NCBI GenBank assembly: GCA_903830655.1
Contig: CAIKUQ010000017.1
Location: 21,158 to 85,157, forward strand
Length of the DNA: 64,000 nt
Reading direction: 5' to 3'
DNA from: an uncultured Actinomycetes bacterium
GTDB taxonomy: Bacteria; Actinomycetota; Acidimicrobiia; Acidimicrobiales; RAAP-2
Shown here: positions 35,564-43,237 of the stretch, one piece after another
How positions within the stretch are numbered: position 1 is the stretch's first letter
Layout of the letters: each line of letters starts with the position of its first letter
Translations under genes and position numbers: made by a program
The notes under the pieces: model-generated
Databases searched by the model: none
Seen by the model: the letters and a program-made list of their open reading frames with translations, nothing else
What the model was told of the DNA's origin: nothing

Positions 35564-36729
35564 GGACGAGCGGCCCCGATGAGCCCTGCGGTGAAGATAG
35601 GGGCCAGAGAAATTTGAGTTCCCGTGCGGGCGGCCGAGATGATGGTGTTGACACCATATGGACCCGAGCCGACGTACATCACCACGTGGTCAACCGTGTG
35701 ATCGCCGTCAAGGTTGTAATAGAAAAGCAAGTCACCGGGCTGGAGTTTATTGAGAGGAACGTGAGTCATCGCTGGCCACTGAGTTGAAGTGGTGCGAGGA
35801 ATTTCCACCCCAGCGCGTCGCCATGCCCATTGCACAAGGCCCGAACAGTCGAAACCTACATTTGGCGTCTCGCCACCCCATCGGTACCACACTCCGATTT
35901 GAGACTTCGCAAAGGCAACCGCCCTTAATCCTTGGGCTGTACCTTGCACTTCGGCAATCGTGACGGAATGGAGAGCCCTTTGGATTGCGATTGTCACTAA
36001 GTTGGCTGCCGCTTGGCCGCCCACAGCTGAGGCGGCGGCAATAGCGCGAGTTTCACCAGCTAAGTCGTGGTGCTTCGCGGCCCAGATGCCTTGAGAAATT
36101 TCGTAATTGATGATTTGATGCCGGTACTTCGCAGTGATGGCCTTCAAAGTTGCACGAGTGCGGGTCTCTAGTGCCAAGTTGTTTAAAAGCAGCCTGTGAA
36201 TGCTCGCTGTCTTGGTGGCAACCTGGGCCCGCAAAGCGGCTTCGTGAAGCAACAGAGCGTCGAGACTTCGCTTTTGTTTTCCATAACTGGCGCGTAAAGC
36301 CCCTAAGTTTCCGATCACAAGATCTTCGTATAAACGGCGCGCATCACTTTTTGTAAGTGGTTTGTTAAAGAGTGATTCAATTTGTGCAGCAGATGCACCG
36401 AGCATGTAGGCGAGTATTTCGGAGTGAGATAAGCGGCCAGTTGTTGTAGCGATTTGACTTCTCTTATTAGCAACTTGAGTTGTCAGGTGCGCCACGGTAG
36501 CGCTGAGATTAGCCAGCGCCACGCGCTCGGTGTCATATTGATTAGCTGTAATTTCACTTTGGCTGGCCTGTTCAGCCAGAGCTTTGGAGAGGCTGGCGAT
36601 TTGCGCGCGAGTGGCAGAAAAGGGGGTAGCGCTGGCAGTCGTCGTCTGGACCAGGCAGGCTGCTGACGCCACTACCGCTGTAAGTATGACAACGAGGGGC
36701 GCAAGGCCGTGACGGCTCTCACGAAACAT
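35560..36729 (-). CDS. Secreted NlpC/P60 peptidoglycan endopeptidase with coiled coil
   Basis: 389 aa. Signal peptide (about residues 9-33), long Ala/Gln-rich coiled coils (about 40-245), then a C-terminal NlpC/P60 domain: YRWGGETPNVGFDCSGLVQ with catalytic Cys near 294, and DHVVMYVG with His near 345. The coiled coil probably autoinhibits or binds FtsEX-like partners, as in RipC/PcsB-type hydrolases (inference). A TAGGCT box is 6 bases from the ATG. Coupled by ATGA to the GT2 gene. Confidence 0.9.
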   Translation of the reverse strand: MFRESRHGLAPLVVILTAVVASAACLVQTTTASATPFSATRAQIASLSKALAEQASQSEITANQYDTERVALANLSATVAHLTTQVANKRSQIATTTGRLSHSEILAYMLGASAAQIESLFNKPLTKSDARRLYEDLVIGNLGALRASYGKQKRSLDALLLHEAALRAQVATKTASIHRLLLNNLALETRTRATLKAITAKYRHQIINYEISQGIWAAKHHDLAGETRAIAAASAVGGQAAANLVTIAIQRALHSVTIAEVQGTAQGLRAVAFAKSQIGVWYRWGGETPNVGFDCSGLVQWAWRRAGVEIPRTTSTQWPAMTHVPLNKLQPGDLLFYYNLDGDHTVDHVVMYVGSGPYGVNTIISAARTGTQISLAPIFTAGLIGAARP

Positions 36730-36735
36730 AGGCCT

Positions 36736-36741
36736 AGCCTA
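36736..36741 (-). promoter_or_regulatory. -10 box TAGGCT for the NlpC/P60 gene
   Basis: TAGGCT on the minus strand, 6 bases before ATG 36729. Confidence 0.42.
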
Positions 36742-36759
36742 GTTTTCACCAACCCTTTA

Positions 36760-36790
36760 TTGACGTGCCAAGGCCAAGCGGATTTAGATT
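36760..36790 (+). promoter_or_regulatory. Possible promoter of the UAA tRNA
   Basis: TTGACG (36760-36765) and TAGATT (36785-36790) are separated by 19 bases, somewhat long. The tRNA begins 28 bases after the -10. Confidence 0.3.
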
Positions 36791-36818
36791 AGCGTTATAA
36801 ATCAACGATTTACTGCTC

Positions 36819-36891
36819 GGGGGCGTAGCCCAATGGCAGAGGCAAGGCGCTTAAACCGCCTCCAGTGTGGGTTCGAGTCCCACCGCCCCTA
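36819..36891 (+). tRNA. tRNA with anticodon TAA (Leu?), class-I-sized
   Basis: Acceptor GGGGGCG (36819-36825) pairs with CGCCCCT (36884-36890), with a G-U first pair. The discriminator is A 36891 and no CCA is encoded (CGC follows). The D arm is GCC/GGC with a 10-base loop that includes AATGGCAGA, as in Leu tRNAs. The anticodon arm is AGGCG-CTTAAAC-CGCCT with TAA at 36852-36854. The variable region is only 5 bases (CCAGT), unlike normal Leu tRNAs. The T arm is GTGGG-TTCGAGT-CCCAC. The fold is complete, so it is probably real; the identity is inferred from the anticodon. Confidence 0.82.
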
Positions 36892-36932
36892 CGCAGTAAT
36901 TCGTGGTGTTTTTCGCCCCCCTCGATATTTAG

Positions 36933-36938
36933 TAGCGT
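36933..36938 (+). promoter_or_regulatory. -10 box TAGCGT for the 36945 gene
   Basis: TAGCGT, 6 bases before GTG 36945. Confidence 0.4.
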
Positions 36939-36944
36939 TGACCC

Positions 36945-37682
36945 GTGGCAAAAAGTGCAACTGGAAAACTCGTAAGTCAAATTGGCGCCTCTGGCGGTGG
37001 CAAGGCCTATAAGAAGGCGCGCCCCGGCAACTACTACGGCGTCTTGTTCGTGATTGTCATCTTGGGGCTGACTTCGGTGGTCTTCTCTCGTTATGAATAC
37101 CAGAACCCCACCACTGCTCCAGCTGGTCCTGCGCCGCAACCTGGCACAACTTGGTTTGCCGCACTCAGTATTGATAACTGCGGTACTCAGATCACTCTGC
37201 CTTCGGACCCTAATTACAAGGGCGGATTCGTCGTTCTCGCTAACAATGTCATCAAGGTTGCTCCAGTTGGCGCAGCTGACTCGGGCAACAATGCAACCGT
37301 TGGACAATTTGCCAATGAATATGTTGGCATGACCGCATCTTCTTCAACCTTGGCCATCCCAAGCGCCACCGGTCTCGCGCAAGCCAGCACGACATTCCAC
37401 AACAACACCAACTGCGCAACGGGAACTAAGTACGCCGGACAGTCGGCAACAATTCGGTATGCCTATTGGAGCACGCTGGCGCAAACGTCGCCGAAGATCA
37501 CCACCGATCCGTCGTCAATCAAGTTCACCCCCGATATGCGAATCACGATGGCCTTCTTGCCTGCTTCCGTCAAGATTTCAGCGCCGGCTGAAGCAACCGT
37601 GTCGGCAATGTTGACTGATGCAGCGTCGGCCGCAGCGTCGACGACTACGACTAACCCAACGACAACGACGACCGCGGGCTGA
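36945..37682 (+). CDS. Membrane-anchored extracytoplasmic protein of unknown function with Thr-rich tail
   Basis: 245 aa. A basic N-terminus precedes one helix (about residues 30-46). An extracytoplasmic domain (about 55-220) holds two Cys (in IDNCGTQ and TNCATG) that could form a disulfide. The C-terminus is a Ser/Thr run ending in a NPTTTTTAG tail. There is no sorting signal or catalytic motif. The manC-type gene begins 2 bases after the stop, so they form an operon; a link with mannose-containing envelope polymers is possible. GTG 36945 is supported by a leaderless -10. Confidence 0.6.
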   Translation: MAKSATGKLVSQIGASGGGKAYKKARPGNYYGVLFVIVILGLTSVVFSRYEYQNPTTAPAGPAPQPGTTWFAALSIDNCGTQITLPSDPNYKGGFVVLANNVIKVAPVGAADSGNNATVGQFANEYVGMTASSSTLAIPSATGLAQASTTFHNNTNCATGTKYAGQSATIRYAYWSTLAQTSPKITTDPSSIKFTPDMRITMAFLPASVKISAPAEATVSAMLTDAASAAASTTTTNPTTTTTAG

Positions 37683-37684
37683 TT

Positions 37685-38710
37685 TTGAAGTCGATCATCT
37701 TGGTCGGCGGCAAGGGAACGCGACTCCGGCCGCTCACCTTTGAGACGCCCAAGCAGATGCTCCCGTTAGTGGGAACACCGATGATCGAAACCGTGCTTGA
37801 ATCACTAGCCAGTCATGGTGTGACTGAGGCAGTTCTCTCACTCGGGTATTTGCCAGAGAGCTTCATACAGGCTTACCCGAGCAACATCATCGCTGGCGTA
37901 AAGGTCACTTACGCCGTTGAACCCGAGCCCCTCGACACCGCCGGAGCAATTCGATTCGCCGCCGAATTTGCTGGTATCGACGAAACTTTTCTAGTCGTTA
38001 ATGGAGATGTGCTCACTGAACTCAACGTCACCCGCCTCCTCGAGTTTCATCGAGCGCGTGGTGCCGAAGCGACTATTGCACTGCACCCCGTCGAAGATCC
38101 TTCGCGATTTGGTGTCGTGCCAACAACTCCCGAGGGTAAGGTCATTGACTTTGTGGAAAAGCCCCCGCGCGAAGAGGCGCCAACAAATTTGATCAATGCC
38201 GGCACCTACGTCTTTGAGCCCAGCGTGCTTTCACGCATCGCACCGTTGGGTCGGGTGAGCGTAGAGCGTGAAACGTTTCCCGTCTTGGCCGGGGAGGGGG
38301 TTCTGTACGCGCTCGCGGATGAGAATTACTGGCTTGATACGGGTACCCCGCAGGCCTTTATTCAGGCCAACGTGGATCTCTTAAAGGGTCGCGAGCACGT
38401 CCATGAGTTCGTGGGAATTACTGATGGATCGTGGGTGCACCCCAGCGCCACGGTTGACCCGACCGCCACGATTATTAACTCGGTAATTGATCGCGACTGC
38501 ATTGTGAGCCATAACGTCATCCTCACCGAAGCTATCTTGATGCCCGGAGCCATCGTTCAGCCCGATACGCAAATTAGTTCGAGTATCATTGGACCCGGCG
38601 CGGTTGTTGGTAGCTCGTCGGTACTCGGTGCGATTTGTGTCGTCGGCGCGAATGAGCACGTGGCGCCAAACTCAGAGCTATCGGGCGATGTCCGACTCGG
38701 CGGGGTCTAA
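37685..38710 (+). CDS. manC: Mannose-1-phosphate guanylyltransferase-like NDP-sugar pyrophosphorylase
   Basis: 341 aa. Nucleotidyltransferase signature LVGGKGTRLRPLTFETPKQM (about residues 6-25), VNGDVLTE (metal Asp, about 107-114), FVEKPP and NAGTYVFEP, followed by a left-handed beta-helix region (about 245-335, hexapeptide repeats). This is the GDP-mannose pyrophosphorylase type found beside fbiA/fbiB in mycobacteria (Rv3264c). Glucose-1-P specificity cannot be excluded. The start is TTG 37685, since the conserved MKSIILVGGKG begins there. It abuts the convergent cofE. Confidence 0.82.
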   Translation: MKSIILVGGKGTRLRPLTFETPKQMLPLVGTPMIETVLESLASHGVTEAVLSLGYLPESFIQAYPSNIIAGVKVTYAVEPEPLDTAGAIRFAAEFAGIDETFLVVNGDVLTELNVTRLLEFHRARGAEATIALHPVEDPSRFGVVPTTPEGKVIDFVEKPPREEAPTNLINAGTYVFEPSVLSRIAPLGRVSVERETFPVLAGEGVLYALADENYWLDTGTPQAFIQANVDLLKGREHVHEFVGITDGSWVHPSATVDPTATIINSVIDRDCIVSHNVILTEAILMPGAIVQPDTQISSSIIGPGAVVGSSSVLGAICVVGANEHVAPNSELSGDVRLGGV

Positions 38711-39421
38711 CTAACGGAAGAGATCTTCAATCGCAGGGCGGATGATGTGCTCGGCAACTGATGAGACTCCGAAGTGCTTCTGGGCTAGTCCACGGATGTG
38801 GACAAATGGCGTCAGGCCATCTTTGGCAACGACGAGATTCGCAGCTGAGGCAATTTCGTCGGCGATTGCCACCTGCGTTACCTCAAGCATGCGACCCGAG
38901 TCGTCAACTTGGCCACGGAGGTCATCGATGACTTGTATACCGGCGGCGCCAATTGCGACATCGGCAACGCCGTTACGCCAGGTTCTGCCAAAGGTGTCGG
39001 TGATGACTAGGCCAATGGACTTGCCGGTGCCGTGCTCAATTTGAGCCCGCAAGGCCCGAGCCGACTTGTCTGGGTCCGTGGGCAAGAGTACGGCGGTGTT
39101 GGGCTCGGTATTTGAAAAATCGATACCCGCGTTTGCGCTAACAAACCCGTGATGCGTTTCGGTAATAAGTAAGGTTCCCCGTCTGCGTAAAACACGACGC
39201 GATTCACCTTCGATGAGCTGTTCGCGGGCCTGCTCGGTTCCATCGAAGGCGACGACTCGTCCCTCACATTTGGAGATTATTTTTGAGGTGACTACGAGGA
39301 GGTCACGATCTTCGAGGTTGACTCCAGCGTCTGCGAGTGAGTCGAGCAGGTATGGGAGTATCTCGTCACCGGCGGTGAATCGATGGGGCGAGCTAAGTGG
39401 CGTAACGACTAATTGAGCCAC
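38711..39421 (-). CDS. cofE: Coenzyme F420-0:L-glutamate ligase, stand-alone
   Basis: 236 aa. It adds gamma-linked glutamates to F420-0. It has VVTSKIISKCEGRVV (about residues 43-57), LITETHHGFVSANAGIDFSN (about 84-103), ITDTFGRTWRNGVADVAIG (about 138-156) and the C-terminal RGLAQKHFG. Mycobacterial FbiB carries an additional C-terminal nitroreductase-like domain (about 450 aa in total); it is absent here, as in archaeal CofE. The GTG start lies inside the last codons of cofD (13-base overlap). Confidence 0.93.
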   Translation of the reverse strand: MAQLVVTPLSSPHRFTAGDEILPYLLDSLADAGVNLEDRDLLVVTSKIISKCEGRVVAFDGTEQAREQLIEGESRRVLRRRGTLLITETHHGFVSANAGIDFSNTEPNTAVLLPTDPDKSARALRAQIEHGTGKSIGLVITDTFGRTWRNGVADVAIGAAGIQVIDDLRGQVDDSGRMLEVTQVAIADEIASAANLVVAKDGLTPFVHIRGLAQKHFGVSSVAEHIIRPAIEDLFR

Positions 39422-40332
39422 GCGGCAATCCCCTTGGCGAGCGCTGCGCCTGATAGCGGCTCGGTCATGATTGTGGGCAAAACAGTGACCGTCGCACCGA
39501 GTTCTTCAATTCGGGCGGCCTGGGCGTAATCGACTTCGTCTATAAACCAGTGACCAACCAAATTGCCGTAATAGGCGGCCACGCCGAATGCCGATGACTC
39601 GAAGCCGAGTTCAGTCATCAGGTGGTCGGCGGGGCCCTTTAGAGCACGCCCCCCAATGAGAGGAGAGATGGCGGCAATGGAATCACGACGTTGCTCGAGC
39701 ACTTCGGTAATCCCAGCAATGGCGAGCACTGGAGCGATAGAAAGCAGAGGGTTGGAGGGGGCAATGAGGATTTTCTCGGATTTCTTAAGTGCGCTTAAAA
39801 CTTCGGTGGTTGCCGTGGCAACTTCAACACCTCTAAAGGAGATCTTTGACACTGGCACGGCGTGACGGTGCTTAACGAAGTACTCCTGGAAACTGAGCTC
39901 TCCGATATCGGTTTCTAAATAAGTAGAAACCGGTTCGTTGGATGCGGGGAGTATGGGTATGGTCACCCCGAGCCGAGCGGCTAATTCCGCCGCCACTTCC
40001 GTTTTGGTGGCCCCTTCACTAAGGCGCTGAGTTCTAAAGAGGTGCGTGGCCATATCGCGATCACCGAGTTGGAACCACGCCTCACCACCCAGTTTGGCCA
40101 ATTCTTGATTCACTCGCCACGTCTCATCAACGAGCCCCCAGCCCGTTACTTCATTATTGAGTCCAGCCAAGGTGTAAGTGACGGTATCTAAGTCGGGGCA
40201 AATGGTCACTCCGTGCAGGACTAGGTCATCGGCGACATTTACTATCGCGGTGTATTCAAAACTCGACACCTCACGTTGCAAGAGACCCAAGAGCCGGGCC
40301 GCTCCAACACCACCGCAGAGAACTGTTATCAC
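39409..40332 (-). CDS. cofD: F420 synthesis (phospho)enolpyruvyl/lactyl transferase CofD (FbiA)
   Basis: 307 aa. It joins the lactyl- or enolpyruvyl-phospho-guanosine donor to Fo, giving F420-0 or its dehydro form. N-terminal VLCGGVGAARLL (about residues 4-15), NVADDLVLHG (about 32-41), PDLDTVTYTLAG (about 46-57) and APSNPLLSI (about 190-198) are diagnostic. GTG 40332 is preferred to TTG 40338 because a TAAGGT box lies 7 bases upstream of the GTG. It is followed by overlapping cofE, so the F420 tail genes are one operon. Confidence 0.94.
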   Translation of the reverse strand: MITVLCGGVGAARLLGLLQREVSSFEYTAIVNVADDLVLHGVTICPDLDTVTYTLAGLNNEVTGWGLVDETWRVNQELAKLGGEAWFQLGDRDMATHLFRTQRLSEGATKTEVAAELAARLGVTIPILPASNEPVSTYLETDIGELSFQEYFVKHRHAVPVSKISFRGVEVATATTEVLSALKKSEKILIAPSNPLLSIAPVLAIAGITEVLEQRRDSIAAISPLIGGRALKGPADHLMTELGFESSAFGVAAYYGNLVGHWFIDEVDYAQAARIEELGATVTVLPTIMTEPLSGAALAKGIAAWLN

Positions 40333-40339
40333 GACCAAA

Positions 40340-40345
40340 ACCTTA
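40340..40345 (-). promoter_or_regulatory. -10 box TAAGGT for cofD
   Basis: TAAGGT on the minus strand, 7 bases before GTG 40332. Confidence 0.4.
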
Positions 40346-40357
40346 GGTGCTACTCAC

Positions 40358-40363
40358 TACACT
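40358..40363 (+). promoter_or_regulatory. -10 box TACACT for the serine hydrolase gene
   Basis: TACACT, 8 bases before GTG 40372. It faces the cofD promoter. Confidence 0.35.
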
Positions 40364-40371
40364 TAGGAAGC

Positions 40372-41166
40372 GTGCGTGACTCACTGTTAACCCCTTGGCC
40401 AGGCGAGCCGGCACTTATTGGGCTCCGTCTGGATGGTTCGGTCGTTTCCGAGGTATTTCGACACGGCCCTACCGGCGAACGTCGATCGTGGGCCTCGGTT
40501 TCAAAGACGGTGGCCAGCATTCAATTCGCTCTGGCTCTCGAAGGTGACGCCGAGTTGAACTCCACGCCGGCTGGGCCAGAGGGTTCCACGCTGGCGCATC
40601 TTCTGTCTCACGCCAGTGGACTTGGCTTCGAGGAGGGGGCGCCGATGTCCCCAGTAGGGACCAAGCGGGTGTATTCAAATATTGGTATTGATTGTGCAGT
40701 ACTCGCGATGAACCCACAGACTGACTGGGAGCGTGAGATTTTTCAGCCACTGGAGATCTCGGCGACGCTTGAAGGTCGGCCGAGCGCCGGAGTCGTAGGT
40801 AGCTGTGAGGACTTAGCGAAACTAGCGTGCGAATGGTTACTCCCCGAGCTAATGACTTCGGTGAATCGAGATCGGGTGCGTCAAGTCTTTTTGCCGGAAC
40901 TCAATGGTGTGGTTCCGGGGTACGGCCGCTTTTCACCATGTTGGTGGGGACTCGGGGTAGAGGTCAAAGGTGAGAAGCAGCACTGGATGGGGGATTGGCC
41001 CGCGACCAGCTTCGGTCATTTCGGTCAGAGTGGATCATTCTTACTGGTCAATGTTGAAGAGGGCATTGCGCTCGTTGCCACGAGCAACGTCGATTTTGGA
41101 CCCTGGGCCACGGAATTTTTTGGCACTGTAACGAGTGCTCTGCGAGAAGAAATGCTGCACGGATGA
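40372..41166 (+). CDS. Class C beta-lactamase-fold serine hydrolase
   Basis: 264 aa. All three penicillin-recognising motifs are visible: SVSK (SxxK, near residues 42-45), YSN (about 101-103) and HFGQSG in place of KTG (about 217-222). There is no signal peptide, so it is probably cytosolic and more likely an esterase or amidase than a beta-lactamase. GTG 40372 is chosen from the TACACT box; the open frame to 40276 runs through the cofD promoter. The stop overlaps the following glycosyltransferase gene (ATGA). Confidence 0.8.
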   Translation: MRDSLLTPWPGEPALIGLRLDGSVVSEVFRHGPTGERRSWASVSKTVASIQFALALEGDAELNSTPAGPEGSTLAHLLSHASGLGFEEGAPMSPVGTKRVYSNIGIDCAVLAMNPQTDWEREIFQPLEISATLEGRPSAGVVGSCEDLAKLACEWLLPELMTSVNRDRVRQVFLPELNGVVPGYGRFSPCWWGLGVEVKGEKQHWMGDWPATSFGHFGQSGSFLLVNVEEGIALVATSNVDFGPWATEFFGTVTSALREEMLHG

Positions 41167-42164
41167 AAACCTGCGTTGCACTCGACCTCGACGGCTCGTT
41201 GGAGTCCATGAGTAACACCATGCTTGACCTCGCGACCGCGCTGGAAAAGAGCCCCTCTCTGGAACTGCGACGCTTCCACTCAAGTTCGAAACGCAAAAGC
41301 CCCAAGGAGTTACGAATTCGCCGGCGTCGGTGGCGACAGAGAAGATGGTTGGTGGGACGAGGCAAAGCCTTCGACAAACTTTTTCCGGCAGTAAACCTCG
41401 TACACGTAGCGGGAGATGCGCTGCCACCGACCAACTACATCCCACTCGTTATTAGCGTGGACGATTTACGTCCACTGCGTTCAAAGGCCAAAGCACACCC
41501 GCGTATCAAAGAGCTACAGCGTGCACTTGATAAAGGAGCAACGCTGGTTGTTTCGACCCGTACCGGCAGCCACGAAGTGCAAGAGGTTATGAATTGTCGA
41601 CGAAACCAGATTGTGGTTGCTCCACCAGTCATCCCCACTCAGCCTCCGGTTGAGATGGGAGATTGTGTGGTTGTGAACGTAGCGGGTGGGCAGGAGCGGC
41701 TACTCGCGCGCCTGCCGGAGATTACCGCCTTCGCGAAGTCAGTCAATTCCGAAGTACTAGTTCTAGGAAGTAGGGCGGTCAATAGGGAGATCCGCGGCAA
41801 AGTAGGTACGGTACGACTCGTTTCACGCTTGAAGGCCGCCGAAACCTTGCAGCGCGCGCGAGTGCTCATCGACATGTCAGATGGTGCTCGGTTCCCTTCG
41901 CTCTGCGTGGCAGCCCTCTCGGCAGGGGTGCCCACCATGGCGCGATTCAGTGACATCAACTTTGAGGTTCTCGGTGGCTGCGCAGCCTTGGTTGAACCCG
42001 ATCAAGAGTTCATAGAATCCCTGAGGGAGTTGTGGCATAACGAATCTCGACGAAAGCTGTTGCGCGCTGCGGGCATTGAACGAGCTAGGGATTTTGAGCC
42101 AAATGCAGTGGCGTTGCGGTACCTCTCGATTTATCGTGACATTCTGCGAGACTATTCAGCGTGA
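41163..42164 (+). CDS. GT4-like glycosyltransferase with degenerate donor motif
   Basis: 333 aa with a GT-B-like plan: VISVDDLRPLR near residue 97, a central VVNVAGGQERLLARL and a C-terminal half LIDMSDGARFPSLCVAALSA (about 232-251). The position of the GT4 E-x7-E motif reads DGARFPSLC, so both glutamates are lost. It may be an inactive or regulatory paralogue of the two genes that follow. ATGA overlap with the serine hydrolase gene and GTGA overlap with the next gene make it part of one operon. Confidence 0.68.
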   Translation: MKTCVALDLDGSLESMSNTMLDLATALEKSPSLELRRFHSSSKRKSPKELRIRRRRWRQRRWLVGRGKAFDKLFPAVNLVHVAGDALPPTNYIPLVISVDDLRPLRSKAKAHPRIKELQRALDKGATLVVSTRTGSHEVQEVMNCRRNQIVVAPPVIPTQPPVEMGDCVVVNVAGGQERLLARLPEITAFAKSVNSEVLVLGSRAVNREIRGKVGTVRLVSRLKAAETLQRARVLIDMSDGARFPSLCVAALSAGVPTMARFSDINFEVLGGCAALVEPDQEFIESLRELWHNESRRKLLRAAGIERARDFEPNAVALRYLSIYRDILRDYSA

Positions 42165-43237
42165 CCAAGCGCATACTCATTTCGCTCGATCAGTTATACC
42201 GACCCCAACCTGGCGGCATCGGTACCTACGTGCGCGGATTAATTCAGGGTTTACAAGAAATCGCAACGTCGGACGAGGAGCTCTTCGGGCTCGTTCCCCG
42301 TGGTCAGACCAGAGTGCCTGGTTTAGCGGTGGAGGTGGTCGAGGCCCCATTAAAGGTCCGGGCTCTAACTTCGCTTTGGCGCTTCACCGCAGTAGGAGTG
42401 CCTAAGGACATGGATGTGGTGCACGCCCCATCCTTCGCGGGTCCGTTCACTGGGGGCAGGGCCAATGCGCTCCATAGCGCAACTATTCACGATCTTCTTT
42501 GGCGGGATGATCCGTCGGCCACTAGTGGTCGAGGCGCTCGATTTCATGAAGCGCGCCTTCGCCTCCTTTTGGCAAATGAAACGATGCACCTCTTCGTGCC
42601 TTCGCCCCCACTCGTGGACCGTCTGCTCAACCAGGGTGTAGCGGAGTCGCGGATTACACCTATTCGGTTAGGCGTTGACGACGACCGATCCGAGCCAATC
42701 TCCAAGTCGGCGGTGCGAGCGTTTTTGGCTGAACATGGTGTGGATGGTCCATTCACGCTCTACGTCGGTACTCGAGAGCCCCGCAAGAATCTCGAGAGAC
42801 TCATTCGAGCCCACCAAGTTGCGCACCGGCGTGAACCGAGTTTGGGAACCTTAGTTCTTGCCGGTCCTCCTGGCTGGGGTCAAGACTATGTAGGCCACGC
42901 CACCGTCGTTGGTGTTGTGCCTCGCGAAACCCTGAAGGGTTTGTTGCGTGATGCGCGCGTCATGGCCTACGTCCCGCTCGCTGAAGGCTGGGGGCTACCG
43001 CCGATTGAAGCACTCGCGCAAGGAACCCAAGTCGTGGCCAGCTTCACGACTCCGTCGGTGGTCGACAACCCCGAAGTTGTTCATGTCAATCCCTTAGATA
43101 TCGAGTCCATTGCCGATGGTTTGGTGCGATCACTCGCCCTCAGCTCTGGCGCGACCGATCGCCGGCGCCGCCAGAGTTCGGTGGCCTCACTCACCTGGGC
43201 TCAAATGGCTCGCGAACACCTAAAGGCGTGGCGATGA
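42161..43237 (+). CDS. GT4 glycosyltransferase
   Basis: 358 aa GT-B enzyme. PGGIGTYVRGLIQGL (about residues 14-28) forms the N-terminal glycine loop. VGTREPRKNLERLI (about 205-218) and EGWGLPPIEALAQG (about 274-287) carry the donor-binding Arg/Lys and E-x7-E. It is predicted to be peripheral to the cytoplasmic membrane, building a lipid-linked glycan with its neighbours. GTG overlaps the previous stop and its own stop overlaps the next ATG. Confidence 0.88.
   Translation: MTKRILISLDQLYRPQPGGIGTYVRGLIQGLQEIATSDEELFGLVPRGQTRVPGLAVEVVEAPLKVRALTSLWRFTAVGVPKDMDVVHAPSFAGPFTGGRANALHSATIHDLLWRDDPSATSGRGARFHEARLRLLLANETMHLFVPSPPLVDRLLNQGVAESRITPIRLGVDDDRSEPISKSAVRAFLAEHGVDGPFTLYVGTREPRKNLERLIRAHQVAHRREPSLGTLVLAGPPGWGQDYVGHATVVGVVPRETLKGLLRDARVMAYVPLAEGWGLPPIEALAQGTQVVASFTTPSVVDNPEVVHVNPLDIESIADGLVRSLALSSGATDRRRRQSSVASLTWAQMAREHLKAWR

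Noticed and set aside
40276..40371. Longer N-terminus of the serine hydrolase
   Set aside because: It would run through the divergent cofD promoter; GTG 40372 has its own -10 box.
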